DNA from: a gamma proteobacterium symbiont of Bathyaustriella thionipta
Lineage (GTDB): Bacteria > Pseudomonadota > Gammaproteobacteria > Chromatiales > Chromatiaceae
DNA: 5,737 bases
Direction: 5' to 3'
Assembly: GCA_025656895.1 (NCBI GenBank)
Contig: JAHXHF010000058.1
Location: 1-5,737 of the forward strand
The notes beneath the pieces were generated by a model. The model ran no database searches. It saw nothing but the letters and a program-made list of their open reading frames with translations, and was not told where the DNA came from. The position numbers and the translations under genes are program-made. Below are positions 5,689 to 5,737 of this stretch, in pieces (position 1 is the stretch's first letter; every line of letters begins with the position of its first letter).

Positions 5689-5737
5689 TTTAAGTTGCAC
5701 ACATCGTTTCACTTGCAGCAGGACGGCGCTGCCCCGT
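5649..5737. mobile_element. Possible end of an IS3-type insertion sequence (partial, runs off the window)
   Basis: TGTAAAGTGGACCCC begins at 5649 and is followed by TGAGTCAAGACA. The TG start, GTGGACCCC and GAC spacing resemble terminal inverted repeats of IS3-family elements such as IS150 (TGTACTGCACCC... then GGAC). It interrupts a signal-peptide reading frame. No transposase reading frame can be recognised in the remaining 89 bases; a minus-strand frame is open from the edge to a TGA at 5668-5670 but has no motif I know. The other end and target duplication lie outside the window. Confidence 0.35.

Overview
The window looks like chromosomal DNA of a gammaproteobacterium of moderate GC. The evidence is a CpdA of E. 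coli length, an OxyR whose redox cysteines fall exactly at residues 199 and 208, and a rubrerythrin / heterodisulfide-reductase-like Fe-S protein / DUF3501 gene trio of the kind found in proteobacteria. The genus cannot be fixed from the sequence alone. No tRNA, rRNA or CRISPR array is visible.

Layout: five genes lie on the minus strand. In transcription order they are oxyR (4569-3640), a membrane protein of unknown function with a CxxCxxC motif (3487-2768), and then a three-gene unit: a short rubrerythrin (2547-2128), a 444-residue Fe-S / CCG-domain protein (2048-714) and a DUF3501 protein (678-88). cpdA, a 3',5'-cyclic-AMP phosphodiesterase, is read divergently from oxyR on the plus strand (4757-5584). 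After cpdA a reading frame begins with a good signal peptide but stops after 32 codons (5590-5688). Its coding sense appears to break at about 5649, where a sequence like the end of an IS3-type insertion sequence starts and runs to the window edge.

How it fits together: the minus-strand genes suggest a peroxide / redox-stress region. OxyR would sense H2O2. The rubrerythrin has only the diiron domain, so it needs an outside electron donor. The neighbouring two-cluster Fe-S protein is the obvious candidate, and the cysteine-free DUF3501 protein would be an accessory factor of unknown role. This electron-transfer scheme is inference from gene order and domains.

Regulation visible in the DNA: a near-consensus CRP/Vfr box (4623-4644) lies between oxyR and cpdA, suggesting that cAMP-CRP controls the gene that degrades cAMP and possibly oxyR as well. 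The rubrerythrin promoter carries two interlocked palindromes at the predicted transcription start. An 8-bp-stem hairpin between the rubrerythrin and Fe-S genes could lower expression of the downstream genes.

No intergenic stretch exceeds 300 bases. The largest are 2548-2767 (rubrerythrin promoter plus AT-rich sequence with nothing else recognised), 4570-4756 (divergent oxyR/cpdA control region) and 3488-3639 (no convincing site).
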